In this document: positions 1-8,781 of the stretch, one piece after another
How positions within the stretch are numbered: the first letter of the stretch is position 1
Layout: each line of letters starts with the position of its first letter
Assembly: GCA_965237595.1 (NCBI GenBank)
Contig: CBDEFY010000006.1
Span: 434,001 to 498,000 of the forward strand
Reading direction: 5' to 3'
DNA length: 64,000 nt
Source: UBA9611 sp965237595
GTDB taxonomy: Bacteria; Chloroflexota; Dehalococcoidia; Lucifugimonadales; UBA3495
Position numbers and translations under genes: made by a program
The notes under the pieces: model-generated
The model's input: the letters and a program-made list of their open reading frames with translations, nothing else
Databases searched by the model: none
Told to the model about the DNA's origin: nothing

Positions 1-963
1 GCCGTTTTCCCTCAATAGCTTGGAAATGGTGGAATCGGTCAACGCCTTGCCATTGGCAGACGGGAACACCAACCCGGTCCCATCGGACAGATCCCTGGCC
101 TGTTCCAGGACTACCAGGGCCGCGCCGGCCAAGGGTATCCGATGTTCCCGTCCGGACTTCATGCGGGCTGCTGGGATCGTCCAGGTGGCCGCCGATAGAT
201 CAATCTCGCTCCATTCGGAAAGCCGGACCTCGCCGGACCGTGCGGCCGTCAATACCAGAAACTCGAACGCCAGCTTCGTGCCAAGCCAAGCACCCGAATC
301 CCGGATGGTCTTGACAGCGCCCGGAACGTCGGCATAGGGCAACGACTTGTGGTGGTCCCTAGTGGAAAGTTTGGGCAAGGCCGCGTTGATGTTACCGTCA
401 GCCGGGTTGTCATTGCGCCAGCCTTGGCTCACACTAAGCTTGAACACTTGGCCCAACTGGGTTTTGAGCTTCCCCGCTGTGGAGGGTTTAGCCAAGGCCA
501 GGGGAGCGAGGAAGGCCAGAATGTCGGCGGGCATGATTGAGTCAATGGGTTTTGCCCCGATCATCGGCAAGGCGTACTCTCCCAGCAGGTAACGCAGTTG
601 CCTCTCCGTTTTGTCCGACTTCCATCCTGGTCGAAGTACCTCAATGGTGGATTCCATCGCATCCCCGAACGTTGGTACTGTCACCAGCTTGACTCGCGGG
701 TCTATGCCGTCCTCTACCATCCGGGCATTGTTCAACGCCCGCTCCCTCGCCTTCGCCAACGTCGTCTTGGGATAGCTCCCGAGGCCGATGTCAAAGGGTT
801 GGCCGCCGCTCCTGAGCCTTTGGGACCAAGACTTAGACCAACGCCCGGTTGTGGTTTTCTTTACCAAAACGCTCAACCCATGCCCGCCGCGCCCGTCTCC
901 ATACCGCCCAGGTGCGTTTACGGTCTGGACAAAAGCCGCCGATAGTCGCCTTGGACGCTCCAT
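1..963 (-). CDS. P4-type tyrosine recombinase/integrase, C-terminus beyond window edge
   Basis: The minus strand is open from ATG at 963 to base 1 (321 codons, no stop), so the gene runs off the left edge. The first 100 residues resemble the DUF4102 arm-binding domain of P4-like integrases (YGDGRG near residue 22, then GLGSYPKTTLAKARERA). A core-binding segment follows, then the start of the catalytic domain: the first catalytic Arg in TAARSGEVR and the beta-strand Lys in RMKSGREHRIPL. The HxxR and Tyr motifs lie outside the window. A GAGGTGG ribosome site sits 7 nt before the ATG. Such enzymes integrate genomic islands, usually at tRNA genes. The family call is firm; whether the gene is intact cannot be seen. 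Confidence 0.9.
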   Translation of the reverse strand, partial: MERPRRLSAAFVQTVNAPGRYGDGRGGHGLSVLVKKTTTGRWSKSWSQRLRSGGQPFDIGLGSYPKTTLAKARERALNNARMVEDGIDPRVKLVTVPTFGDAMESTIEVLRPGWKSDKTERQLRYLLGEYALPMIGAKPIDSIMPADILAFLAPLALAKPSTAGKLKTQLGQVFKLSVSQGWRNDNPADGNINAALPKLSTRDHHKSLPYADVPGAVKTIRDSGAWLGTKLAFEFLVLTAARSGEVRLSEWSEIDLSAATWTIPAARMKSGREHRIPLAGAALVVLEQARDLSDGTGLVFPSANGKALTDSTISKLLRENG

Positions 964-1001
964 TAGTACCACCTCAGTTACCACTTTATAAGTGATACTA
1001 A
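963..1001. promoter_or_regulatory. Cluster of three 12-bp repeats before the integrase start
   Basis: Two direct units, TTAGTACCACCT (963-974) and AGTTACCACTTT (976-987), are followed by an inverted unit AAGTGATACTAA (990-1001). They fill the 38 bp between the integrase start codon and the truncated IS21 element. They could be an operator for integrase autoregulation or arm-type recombinase sites. Function is inference. Confidence 0.4.
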
Positions 1002-1528
1002 GCGGTACAACCCGGTTCGTCGATGATCAGCAGGCTGAGGCGGGAAAGTTGTCTCTGGAGGCTGAGCAGACGTCTTTCATCCCGGGCCTCCATCAACTCG
1101 TGGACCAGGGCGGCGGCGGTGGTGAAGCCCACGGACATCCCTTTCTGGCAGGCGGCCAGGCCCAGTCCCAGGGCCACGTGGGTCTTGCCGGTGCCGCTGT
1201 TGCCGACGGCGATGACGTTCTCCCGGTTTTGGACGTATTCGCAGCGGGCCAGTTCCATCACCAGCGCCTTGTTCACCGACGGGATGGCCGTAAAGTCGAA
1301 GGTGTCGAAGGTCTTGACGGCAGGGAAGCGGGCGGACCGGATCCGCCGCTCCACCATGCGCTGGTGGCGGTCGATGAGTTCCGGTTCGGCGAGCCTGAGC
1401 AGGTACCCTGGGTGGTCCACTCCCTCGGCGGCGCACTGGGCGGCCATCTTCCCGTATTCCCGGAAGAAGCTGGGCAGCTTCAGTTCCTTCAGATGGTGTT
1501 CCAGCAGCAGCGTGGACCGGCTGTTCAT
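998..1528 (-). pseudogene. istB: IS21 helper ATPase IstB, truncated at Walker B
   Basis: ATG at 1528 gives 176 residues against about 250 in intact IstB. The N-terminal IstB segment (LLLEHHLKELKLP) and the Walker A loop (GNSGTGKTH) are present. The protein reaches Walker B (LLIIDE) and then switches to five unrelated residues and a stop, so the sensor/arginine-finger half is missing. Its start overlaps the istA stop (1525). It was an AAA+ ATPase that regulates the IstA transposase and can no longer work. Confidence 0.88.
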
Positions 1529-3040
1529 GCCGCCCTCCCCCACAGCAATGTCATGTAATCCCCGGCGGAAGTGATGCTGACCCGCACCTGGGGCAGGTAG
1601 GGATAGAGTTCCAGGTCGAGGCGGGGCGGCCGGCCCTCCAGCCGGCAGAGCACCAGATGCTTCACGGCGTCGAAGCTCAAAGCCCCCAACCGGAGGGCAT
1701 CCCGAACCGCGGCGTGGACCTCCCCAGGCGAAAAATGCTCGAATAGCCGCAGTACCTGGACGAACTCCCGCTTGCCCCTTCGTCCCATGCGGGACTCCAG
1801 CAACCGGCGCAGCGTGGCAAACTCCTCGGGAAGGTCCCATCCCTGCAGGGGAGCGGCCTGGTCCAGGGCCGCCGTCTTCTGCTCCAGCAGGGGCAGGTAG
1901 TGGACGGGGTCGAACACAAAATCATCTCGCTGGTAGGAGCGGTGATGGCGGGCGATGACCTCGGACCCGCAACTGATGACCACCCGGTCCACGTAGCCTT
2001 TTACCAGAACGTCCCGGTGCCCGTAGGCCACCGGGGCCGAGTAATCGTTGGTCCTGTACCTCACCAGCGACAGCGAACTCACCCGGCCTGCCTGCTTCTC
2101 GCAGGCGTCGTAGGCCACCGCCGGCAGAGGCAGCAGGGCCTCCAGGTCCCGTTCCATCCGCTGGCCTATGCTCTCTGAGTGGCCCCTCAACCTGGCATCC
2201 ATCCGCGCCAGGCAGCGACGCTCCAGGTGGGCGTTCAGCGCCTCAAAGCTCTCGAAGGACGGGACCGGCACCAGGAAGTTGCGCCGCATATAGCCGACCA
2301 TCCCCTCGACCTTCCCCTTGTCGTTGCCCTTGCCGGGACGGCCGAACCGGCCCGAGAACAGGTAGTGGGACTGGAGTTCCGTGAAGGCCCGGGTGCGTTT
2401 ACGGCGTCCATCCCCCAGGATCCTGGCCACCGCCAGCTTGGTGTTGTCGTACAGGATGCTCTGGGGCACTCCGCCCAGGAATGCGAAGGCCGAGACATGG
2501 CCGTCCAGGAAGGCCTCGGTGGTCTCGGCCGGATAGGCCTTGACGAAGCATCCGTCGCTATGGGGCAGGTCCAGGACGAAGCAGTGGGCTTTCTGTTCCA
2601 CCCCGCCAATGATCACCAGGGCCTCGCCAAAGTCGCACTGGGCGTGGCCCGGCGGATGAGACAGAGGGACGAACATCTCCTGCGACCGGCGGCGGTGCTC
2701 CCTTACGTAGTCCTTGACTATGGTGTACTGGCCGCCGAACCCATGCTCGTCCCTGAGCCGCTGGAAGATCCGCTGGGCTGTGTGGCGCTGCTTCCTGGGA
2801 CGCTTGAGGTCGTCTACCAGGATTTGGTCGATGACGGCGGTGAAGGGCTCCTCCTGAGCTTGTCGAAGGGTTAGGACGCCGGGGCGGAGTCTGTCGCCGG
2901 TAGCCCGGCGGCGCTGAGTAGGCCAGAATCTTGCGCACCGGGACACGGTGCAACCCGAACACCCGGGAGACCTCCCGGATGCTCATCCCATCCACCATCA
3001 CCGCCCGCCGGACCCGTAGATACACGTCCACCTGGTACAT
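1525..3040 (-). pseudogene. istA: IS21 transposase IstA, frameshifted near its N-terminus
   Basis: The N-terminal HTH segment starts at ATG 3040 (MYQVDVYLRVRRAV, then GMSIREVSRVFGLHR) in one frame. The rve/DDE domain and C-terminus (QCDFGEA, ILYDNTK, KGKVEGMVGYMRRNF) are in another. The frames part at about 2850-2900, exactly where the dispersed sequence TCCTGAGCTTGTCGAAGG (2852-2869) lies, suggesting repeat insertion caused the shift. The downstream frame is open for 473 codons (1525-2946) but lacks the DNA-binding head. Confidence 0.85.
2852..2869. repeat. Dispersed TTCGACAAGCTCAGGA-type repeat inside istA
   Basis: TCCTGAGCTTGTCGAAGG matches the core of the longer inverted repeat at 16155-16225 and variants at 47513 and 53834. 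It sits at the istA frameshift. Confidence 0.65.
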
Positions 3041-3250
3041 CCATCCCACCACCCATAAGCACGACTTCGAACCTATGGATAGCACAGGACGGTACATTTT
3101 TCAACCGCCACAATGTCAGGCGGTCAATCCGTCCAGGTGGTCCACTTTAGCTCCGCCTTTTACAGTTCCCCATCTGAGGGCGCCTCACCCCCAAGGGCGC
3201 CCAAGCAAGGGCCCCGGCGGGCACTCCCCGTTGGGGTCCTCAATTATTCC

Positions 3251-3294
3251 AGACAAAATAAGATGGACCTTCCCCAGTGGGAAAGGTCCATCTT
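3251..3294 (-). terminator. Rho-independent terminator after hsp20
   Basis: A perfect 12-bp stem (AAGATGGACCTT at 3260-3271 with its complement at 3283-3294) with an 11-nt loop is followed on the minus strand by a T-rich tail (ATTTTGTC). It lies 25 nt after the hsp20 stop codon. Confidence 0.8.
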
Positions 3295-3318
3295 GGTAAC
3301 CCCGGCCCAGCTAGCCGG

Positions 3319-3783
3319 TTACTTGCCTTCGGGAAGGGCAACCTTCAGGTGCTTGGTTTTCTTGGACTCGGCCACCGGCAGAGTGATGGTCAAGACGCCG
3401 TTCTCGTAACGGGGCTCGACCTTGTCGGTGTCCACGTGCTCGGATAGCCGCAGCGACCGGTGGAAAGACCCTATCCGGCGCTCCCGCACCACGTAGCCGC
3501 CGTTCTCCCGTTCTTCCTCCACCTTGGTGTCGGCCTTGATGGTCAACACACCGCCCTCGATGGTGACATCGATGTCGTCCGGCTGAACGCCGGGCAGGCT
3601 GGCTTTAACGGTGACGTTGTCGCCGTCCCGGACGATGTCCATTGGAATGGACCAGTCCCTCCGCTCGGCGCCGTCAAAATTGCCCGCGCCTGCGGAAAAT
3701 GTGGGGAATCCGGCCCAACGCCGGTTGGCCAGACGGTGCGCCCGCCTAATCTCATAGAATGGGTCCCAACGAGTCAATACCAT
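3319..3783 (-). CDS. Small heat-shock protein, Hsp20/alpha-crystallin family
   Basis: 154 residues, the usual length. A short N-terminal arm (RWDPFYEIRR) precedes an alpha-crystallin domain at about residues 45-140 (DIVRDGDNVTVKASLPGV, then GVLTIKADTKVEEE). The hallmark GVLTITLP motif is followed by a C-terminal tail. It is an ATP-independent cytoplasmic holdase that keeps unfolding proteins soluble for DnaJ/Clp systems. It is transcribed divergently from dnaJ-hspR-clpC, and its promoter overlaps a HAIR-like site, so HspR control is expected. A strong terminator follows. An I-x-I tail motif is not obvious. Confidence 0.95.
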   Translation of the reverse strand: MVLTRWDPFYEIRRAHRLANRRWAGFPTFSAGAGNFDGAERRDWSIPMDIVRDGDNVTVKASLPGVQPDDIDVTIEGGVLTIKADTKVEEERENGGYVVRERRIGSFHRSLRLSEHVDTDKVEPRYENGVLTITLPVAESKKTKHLKVALPEGK

Positions 3784-3858
3784 TTTCAGTCTCCTCCTGA
3801 TTTTTGGGTGTTTTTGGGCTTGAGGATGATTTATCTCAATCCCAATCTAACAACCCGT

Positions 3859-3888
3859 ATTGTATGTAGTTGAGTGTTAATTATCAAG
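3859..3888 (-). promoter_or_regulatory. hsp20 promoter with overlapping HAIR-like HspR site
   Basis: On the minus strand TTGATA (3887-3882), a 17-bp spacer and TACAAT (3864-3859) form a near-consensus sigma-70 promoter. The inverted repeat CTTGATA-N6-ACTCAAC (3888-3869) covers the -35 box and part of the spacer. The HspR consensus is CTTGAGT-N7-ACTCAAG; this matches 11 of 14 half-site bases with a spacer one shorter. Confidence 0.6.
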
Positions 3889-3914
3889 TTATCTATTAGT
3901 ATCTCATCATTTAG

Positions 3915-3944
3915 ATTGAAATTCAGTCTCAAATAAGCTACAAT
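3915..3944 (+). promoter_or_regulatory. dnaJ-hspR-clpC promoter with weaker HAIR-like site
   Basis: TTGAAA (3916-3921), 17 bp, TACAAT (3939-3944) form a promoter 47 bp before dnaJ. ATTGAAA-N5-TCTCAAA (3915-3933) overlaps the -35 box and resembles a degenerate HAIR repeat with a shortened spacer. The architecture mirrors the hsp20 promoter. Confidence 0.5.
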
Positions 3945-3990
3945 TCATTTTGGATATAGCTTGGCGAATCTGTGCGATACAAACTGATTC

Positions 3991-4908
3991 ATGGCTGATT
4001 ATTACGATACATTAGGACTGCCCAGGGGAGCCTCGGAAAAAGATATCCGGGCTGCTTTCCGCCGGTTGGCGCGCAAGCACCACCCCGATGTCAATGACAA
4101 CGACCCGGCGTCTGAGGAGAAGTTCAAGGAGATTAACGAGGCCTACACCGTCCTCTCCGACACCGAATCGCGGCGCAAGTACGACCGCTACGGCAACGAT
4201 TGGAAACACGCCGACCAGTTTGAGCAGGCCGGCGGCCGGGGCGGTGGGTTCACCTTCACCACTGGAGGAGGCGGCCGGAGCAGCATCTTTGACCAATTCT
4301 TCGGCGGTATGAGCGGCCGCGACATCCGTCCGCCACCAGCTGAGTACAAAGTTGAAGTCACCCTGGAAGAAGCGTTCAGCGGAGCCGCCCGCCGCCTTCA
4401 GATGCAGGACGGACGCCGGCTTGAGGTCAAGATCCCGCCCGGCGTGGACAACGGCTCCCGGGTCCACATATCTGCCGACATCAGCCACGGCGGCGATTTC
4501 TACTTGGTCGTGTCGGTGAAAGACCACAGCAAGTTCCAACGTAATGGCAAAGACCTTTTCGTGGACGTTGAGGCACCCTTGGACGATGTAGTCCTGGGCG
4601 GGGAGTTGACCGTGCCCACTCTTACGGGACGGCTGGCGTTGACCATCCCGGAGGGGACCCAGAACGGGCGCCGATTCCGGCTGGCGGGACAGGGCATGCC
4701 GGCCCTGAACAACTCGGCCAACACCCCGGGGAGCGACGTCGCCCACCGCGGCGACCTATTCGCCACGGTAAAGGTGAAGCTCCCCTCCACCTTCACGGAG
4801 GAGGAACTGGGCCTGTTCCAGGAATTAAGGGTCAAGCGGATTGGAAAACCGGTGTCCTCAGGTTCCGACGATAACGGCATCGGAGATGACGGGACCGGCA
4901 AGGAGTAG
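3991..4908 (+). CDS. DnaJ/CbpA-type J-domain co-chaperone without zinc finger
   Basis: 305 residues. An N-terminal J domain (about 1-68) carries the HPD triad at residues 31-33 that stimulates DnaK. A Gly/Phe-rich linker follows (about 80-110), then the two C-terminal substrate-binding beta domains (from about residue 117). The four CxxCxGxG zinc repeats of classical DnaJ are absent, as in CbpA. It starts the operon dnaJ-hspR-clpC, with hspR beginning 2 nt after its stop. Having a J-protein beside HspR resembles the actinobacterial dnaK operon, but dnaK and grpE are not in the window. Confidence 0.93.
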   Translation: MADYYDTLGLPRGASEKDIRAAFRRLARKHHPDVNDNDPASEEKFKEINEAYTVLSDTESRRKYDRYGNDWKHADQFEQAGGRGGGFTFTTGGGGRSSIFDQFFGGMSGRDIRPPPAEYKVEVTLEEAFSGAARRLQMQDGRRLEVKIPPGVDNGSRVHISADISHGGDFYLVVSVKDHSKFQRNGKDLFVDVEAPLDDVVLGGELTVPTLTGRLALTIPEGTQNGRRFRLAGQGMPALNNSANTPGSDVAHRGDLFATVKVKLPSTFTEEELGLFQELRVKRIGKPVSSGSDDNGIGDDGTGKE

Positions 4909-4910
4909 TT

Positions 4911-5270
4911 ATGACAACTGATAATCAGTTTAGAGACGAACCGTGTTTCGTAATCAGCGTGGCCGCCCGCATCGTCGGGGTTCACGCCCAGACCCTGCGC
5001 CACTACGAGCGCGTGGGCCTGATCTGGCCATCCCGGACCGTTGGCCGGCAACGGCTCTATTCCATGGCCGACATCGACCGCCTGCGCCGTCTCAAGGCCC
5101 TGACTGAGGATATGGGACTCAACCTGGCCGGAGCGGAGGTAGCCCTTAAGCTCATGAAACGCATCGAAGAGTTAGAAGGAGAAGTGAAACAATTGACCGA
5201 GGCGGTAAATATCTTACAGCGGCAAGAGCTACGCCAGGGGCAGGGCGCCGCCAGCCGCCCCAGCGGTTAA
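4911..5270 (+). CDS. hspR: MerR-family heat-shock repressor HspR
   Basis: 119 residues. The MerR-type winged helix (VISVAARIVGVHAQTLRHYE, about 12-31) and wing (RTVGRQRLYSMADIDRLRRL) match HspR. A coiled-coil tail follows (MKRIEELEGEVKQLTEAVNIL). HspR binds HAIR inverted repeats upstream of chaperone genes, with DnaK as co-repressor in actinobacteria. Location between dnaJ and clpC in one operon, with HAIR-like sites upstream, implies autoregulation. Unlike metal-sensing MerR proteins there are no effector cysteines. Confidence 0.92.
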   Translation: MTTDNQFRDEPCFVISVAARIVGVHAQTLRHYERVGLIWPSRTVGRQRLYSMADIDRLRRLKALTEDMGLNLAGAEVALKLMKRIEELEGEVKQLTEAVNILQRQELRQGQGAASRPSG

Positions 5271-5321
5271 AGAAGCACGGCCTAGCCCCCAGCAGAAGGG
5301 GCAGACCTAGGAGAAATCATC

Positions 5322-7835
5322 ATGGTATTAAGACCAGACCAATTCACCGAACAAGCCCAGGAAGTGTTGCACAACTCCCAGGAGTTGGTGCGCCGGTACA
5401 GCCACAGCCAGTGGGACGTGGAGCACATCCTGCTGGCACTGTTGGAGTTGGAAAATGGCATACCCGGGGAGATACTCAACGAGATTGGTGTACCGGTGGA
5501 CGCCGTAAAGGCCCAGTTGGACCGGGCGTTGGAGGCCGCTCCCAAGGTGGCCAACAACGCAACTCAGATCTACGCCACGCCAAGGGCCTCCCGGCTTTTG
5601 GAGGACGCCAAGAATGAATCGGAGCGGCTGAAGGACGTCTTCATCGGTACCGAGCACCTGTTCATCGCCGCGGTCATGCAGTCCCAGGGAGACGCCGCCC
5701 AGGTTTTGAAAGAGCACGGCATAGACCAGGAAAGGGTCTATCAGGCGCTGATGGAGATCCGGGGCAGCCACCGCGTGGACGACCCCCGTGCGGAGAGCCA
5801 TTACCGGTCATTGGACAAGTACAGCATCGACCTGACCCAAATGGCGCGCCAAGGAAAGTTGGACCCAGTGGTGGGACGGGACGAAGAAATCCGCCAGGTG
5901 ATGCAGACTTTGACCCGGCGCAAGAAGAACAACCCAGTGATTATCGGCGAGGCTGGCGTGGGCAAGACGGCCATCGTCGAGGGACTGGCCGCCCGCATCG
6001 TTGCGGGAGACGTGGCCGACTCCCTCAAGGGCCGCCGGGTGCTGGCCCTGGACATGGGCGCCTTGGTCGCCGGGTCCAAATTCCGCGGCGAATTCGAGGA
6101 GCGGCTCAAGTCCGTGGTGGACGAGGTGAAACAGGCCCACCGGGAAGTGATTCTGTTCTTGGACGAGATACACACCATGGTGGGCGCCGGCGCCGCCGAA
6201 GGTGGCATCGACGCCAGCAACCTGCTCAAGCCGGCCCTTGCCCGGGGCGAGTTGCAATGCGTGGGGGCCACCACCCTGGACGAGTACCGCAAGTACATCG
6301 AGAAAGACACGGGATTGGAGCGGCGTTTCCAACCCGTGATTCTTGAAGAGCCCACGGTGGAGGAGACAGTAGAGATTCTGCGCATCCTACGACCCCGCTA
6401 CGAAGCCCATCACAAGGTGGACATCAACGACTCCGCCCTAGTTGCTGCTACCCGTCTCAGCGACCGGTACGTCACCGGACGACACCTTCCTGACAAGGCG
6501 GTGGACTTCATCGACGAGGCGGCCAGTAAACTGCGCATCGACGCCGAAAGCCTGCCCGCCGACGTCAAGAACAAGGAAGAACGCATCCAGCGATTGCTGG
6601 ACCAAGAGGAGGCTGCCGCCCAACGCACCGAGTACGAACGTGCCGCCGAGATCAGGGTGGAACGGCTGCGCTTGGCAGAGGAATACGAATCGGAGCGCCA
6701 GGGTTTGCTCCGAGATCGTAACGTGGACATGGTGGTGAGCGAGCTGGACATCGCTGAACTGGTCTCCAGATGGACCGGGATACCCACCGGACGGCTGTTG
6801 GAGGGCGAGGGTGAACGTTTGGTGCACATGGAGAAGAATCTCCACCAGCGGATTATCGGCCAGGAAGAGGCGGTGGTGGCAGTGGCCGAGGCCATCCGCC
6901 GTTCCCGCTCCGGTCTGAGCGACCCGCGCCGCCCCATCGGCAGTTTCATTTTCCTGGGTCCCACGGGCGTGGGCAAGACCGAACTGGCCAGGTCCCTGGC
7001 CCAGTTTATGTTCGACGACGAGTCCAACATGGTGCGCATCGACATGTCCGAATACATGGAGAAACACACCGTGTCACGGCTCATCGGCGCCCCTCCAGGC
7101 TACGTGGGCTACGAAGAGGGCGGTCAACTGACCGAGGCGGTGCGGCGCCGGCCCTACCGGGTGGTGCTCTTCGACGAGATCGAAAAGGCCCATCCCGACG
7201 TTTTGAATATCCTGCTCCAGGTTTTGGAGGACGGGCGGTTGACCGACGGCCACGGACGGACCGTCGATTTCAGGAACACCGTAATTATCATGACCAGCAA
7301 CCTGGGCACCTCGGGCATCCGGCAGCGGGCCTTCGGGTTCCGCACCGACGACAAGGCCGGTGAGAACGAAGACCAGCAGTTGCGGGACTCGGTCAACACC
7401 GCCTTAAAAGAGGCGTTTAGGCCCGAGTTCCTGAACCGGATCGACGAGACCATCGTCTTCCATCCACTGACCCAAGAACAGATCGTGCGGATTGTGGGCC
7501 TCATGACCAAAGATGTCCAAGGCCGTCTCGAGGAGCGGGGAATCACCTTTGAGCTGACCTCCGACGCCAACCTCTGGTTGGGCAAGGAAGGCTACGACCC
7601 GGTCTATGGGGCCAGGCCCCTGCGCCGGGCGGTGACGCGCTTCTTGGAGAATCCTCTGTCCAAGGGCATCCTGTCCGGAGAGTTCACCTCGGGAGACCAC
7701 GTGTTGGTGGACGCCGGAACGGATTGCCTGGTGTTGACCCAGGTGGCGGCCACGGTGCCCGAGTCTGATCCGGAAGCCGCGGAAGCCCCGGAAGCCACAG
7801 GGAGCGAGACGGACGAAGCGGTACCAGCGTCTTAA
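5322..7835 (+). CDS. clpC: Clp-family AAA+ chaperone, ClpC-type
   Basis: 837 residues. A Clp_N double repeat (about 1-150), AAA+ module 1 (Walker A GEAGVGKTA, about 209) and AAA+ module 2 (GPTGVGKTE, about 546) are present. The middle segment is short, only about 60 residues, with a UVR-like stretch (QRTEYERAAEIRVERLRL). ClpB has a roughly 120-residue coiled coil there, so ClpC is the better call. An FGF tripeptide after SNLG sits where ClpC carries its ClpP-docking loop. ClpC unfolds proteins for ClpP or refolds them; no clpP is in the window. It follows hspR by 51 nt in the same operon. Confidence 0.88.
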   Translation: MVLRPDQFTEQAQEVLHNSQELVRRYSHSQWDVEHILLALLELENGIPGEILNEIGVPVDAVKAQLDRALEAAPKVANNATQIYATPRASRLLEDAKNESERLKDVFIGTEHLFIAAVMQSQGDAAQVLKEHGIDQERVYQALMEIRGSHRVDDPRAESHYRSLDKYSIDLTQMARQGKLDPVVGRDEEIRQVMQTLTRRKKNNPVIIGEAGVGKTAIVEGLAARIVAGDVADSLKGRRVLALDMGALVAGSKFRGEFEERLKSVVDEVKQAHREVILFLDEIHTMVGAGAAEGGIDASNLLKPALARGELQCVGATTLDEYRKYIEKDTGLERRFQPVILEEPTVEETVEILRILRPRYEAHHKVDINDSALVAATRLSDRYVTGRHLPDKAVDFIDEAASKLRIDAESLPADVKNKEERIQRLLDQEEAAAQRTEYERAAEIRVERLRLAEEYESERQGLLRDRNVDMVVSELDIAELVSRWTGIPTGRLLEGEGERLVHMEKNLHQRIIGQEEAVVAVAEAIRRSRSGLSDPRRPIGSFIFLGPTGVGKTELARSLAQFMFDDESNMVRIDMSEYMEKHTVSRLIGAPPGYVGYEEGGQLTEAVRRRPYRVVLFDEIEKAHPDVLNILLQVLEDGRLTDGHGRTVDFRNTVIIMTSNLGTSGIRQRAFGFRTDDKAGENEDQQLRDSVNTALKEAFRPEFLNRIDETIVFHPLTQEQIVRIVGLMTKDVQGRLEERGITFELTSDANLWLGKEGYDPVYGARPLRRAVTRFLENPLSKGILSGEFTSGDHVLVDAGTDCLVLTQVAATVPESDPEAAEAPEATGSETDEAVPAS

Positions 7836-7917
7836 ACCCCGGTCTCAAATCCGGGTTCCCAATCTGAGTCCTCAATCTGGCCGGGCCGGGAGCCGATCGC
7901 CCAGGAGCCCATAGATA

Positions 7918-8781
7918 ATGCAGCGGGCGGAACAAAATACAATCAGCGTCTGGGGGTTGAAAGTCCGCTACATTCAGGCCGGAGGAGGCCCGGTGGTGCT
8001 GATGCTCCACGGCCTCGCCGCCTCGCTCCTTACTTGGTATTGCAATATCGACGTTCTAGCTGACGCCGGATACCGGGTGATAGCTCCGGACCTGCCGGGC
8101 TACGGAGACTCGGACAAACCCAGCCACCTGGACTATGACCCAGATTCGGCGGCCAACTTCATATATGACTTCAGCCAACAACTCGGATTGGAGCGGTTCT
8201 CTCTGGTGGGGAGTTCGGCCGGCGGAGTGATTGCCGGGTTGTTCGCCTTGGAGAACCCGAACATGGTGGAGAAGTTGGTGCTGGTGGGCTCGGGCGGGTT
8301 CGGCCGGGAGGTGTCCTGGTTCCTGCGGGTCATCTCGCTCCCAGTGGTGGGTGACCTGGTCTATCAACCTTGGCTGAACAACATGGTGGGGACCACCAAG
8401 TACCTGTTCTACCGGCCCCCCGCCATCTTGAAAGAGTTGCTTCCGGAGATGGAGCGGGTCAAGCTGCTGCCCGGCGCACGCGCCGCCATGCTGCGTTCCA
8501 TCCGCTCCTGCATCAATCTCTGGGGGCTGCGCGAGCGGTGGTTCATGCTTGAACGGCTGAAGAATTCTGAGGTGCCTTTGATGACCGTTTGGGGCGCCGA
8601 GGACATCATCATCCCGGTGTCCCATGCCGATGCCGTCCGCCGGGAATTGCCCAACAGCGTCGTGCGGGTCATTCCCGAGTGCGGCCACTGGCCCCAGATG
8701 GAGAAACCCGGCCAGTTCAACCCCATGCTGACCAGTTTCCTGGGCGGCGGTACCGTTCAGGCAGCCCAACAAGCACCTTGA
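7918..8781 (+). CDS. Alpha/beta-fold hydrolase
   Basis: 287 residues. The oxyanion motif LMLHGLAAS, a nucleophile elbow GSSAGG with Ser near residue 101, the catalytic Asp in VWGAEDIIIP and His in ECGHWPQMEKP give a complete Ser-Asp-His triad of the soluble-hydrolase type. Substrate is unknown. Its stop codon overlaps the start of the next gene by one base (TGATG), so the two are probably translationally coupled. Start ATG 7918 immediately precedes the conserved core. Confidence 0.88.
   Translation: MQRAEQNTISVWGLKVRYIQAGGGPVVLMLHGLAASLLTWYCNIDVLADAGYRVIAPDLPGYGDSDKPSHLDYDPDSAANFIYDFSQQLGLERFSLVGSSAGGVIAGLFALENPNMVEKLVLVGSGGFGREVSWFLRVISLPVVGDLVYQPWLNNMVGTTKYLFYRPPAILKELLPEMERVKLLPGARAAMLRSIRSCINLWGLRERWFMLERLKNSEVPLMTVWGAEDIIIPVSHADAVRRELPNSVVRVIPECGHWPQMEKPGQFNPMLTSFLGGGTVQAAQQAP

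Larger units (their letters stand above)
998..3164 (-). mobile_element. Decayed IS21-family element (istA frameshifted, istB truncated)
   Basis: The order istA-istB with a 4-nt overlap of the two frames is diagnostic of IS21. The probable outer end lies near 3164, where the minus strand starts TGTAAAAGGCGGAG, upstream of istA. The inner end is lost: istB stops abruptly at about 1009, joined to the upstream region of the integrase. No second terminal repeat or target duplication is visible, so the element is a fossil, probably deleted when the integrase-bearing DNA arrived or rearranged. Outer boundary is approximate. Confidence 0.75.

Noticed and set aside
998..1558. Plus-strand open frames over the istB/istA region
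   Set aside because: They are antisense to clear IS21 proteins and have no family features.
5322..7835. ClpB annotation for the Clp ATPase
   Set aside because: The middle domain is about 60 residues with a UVR-like motif rather than the long ClpB coiled coil; ClpC fits better.
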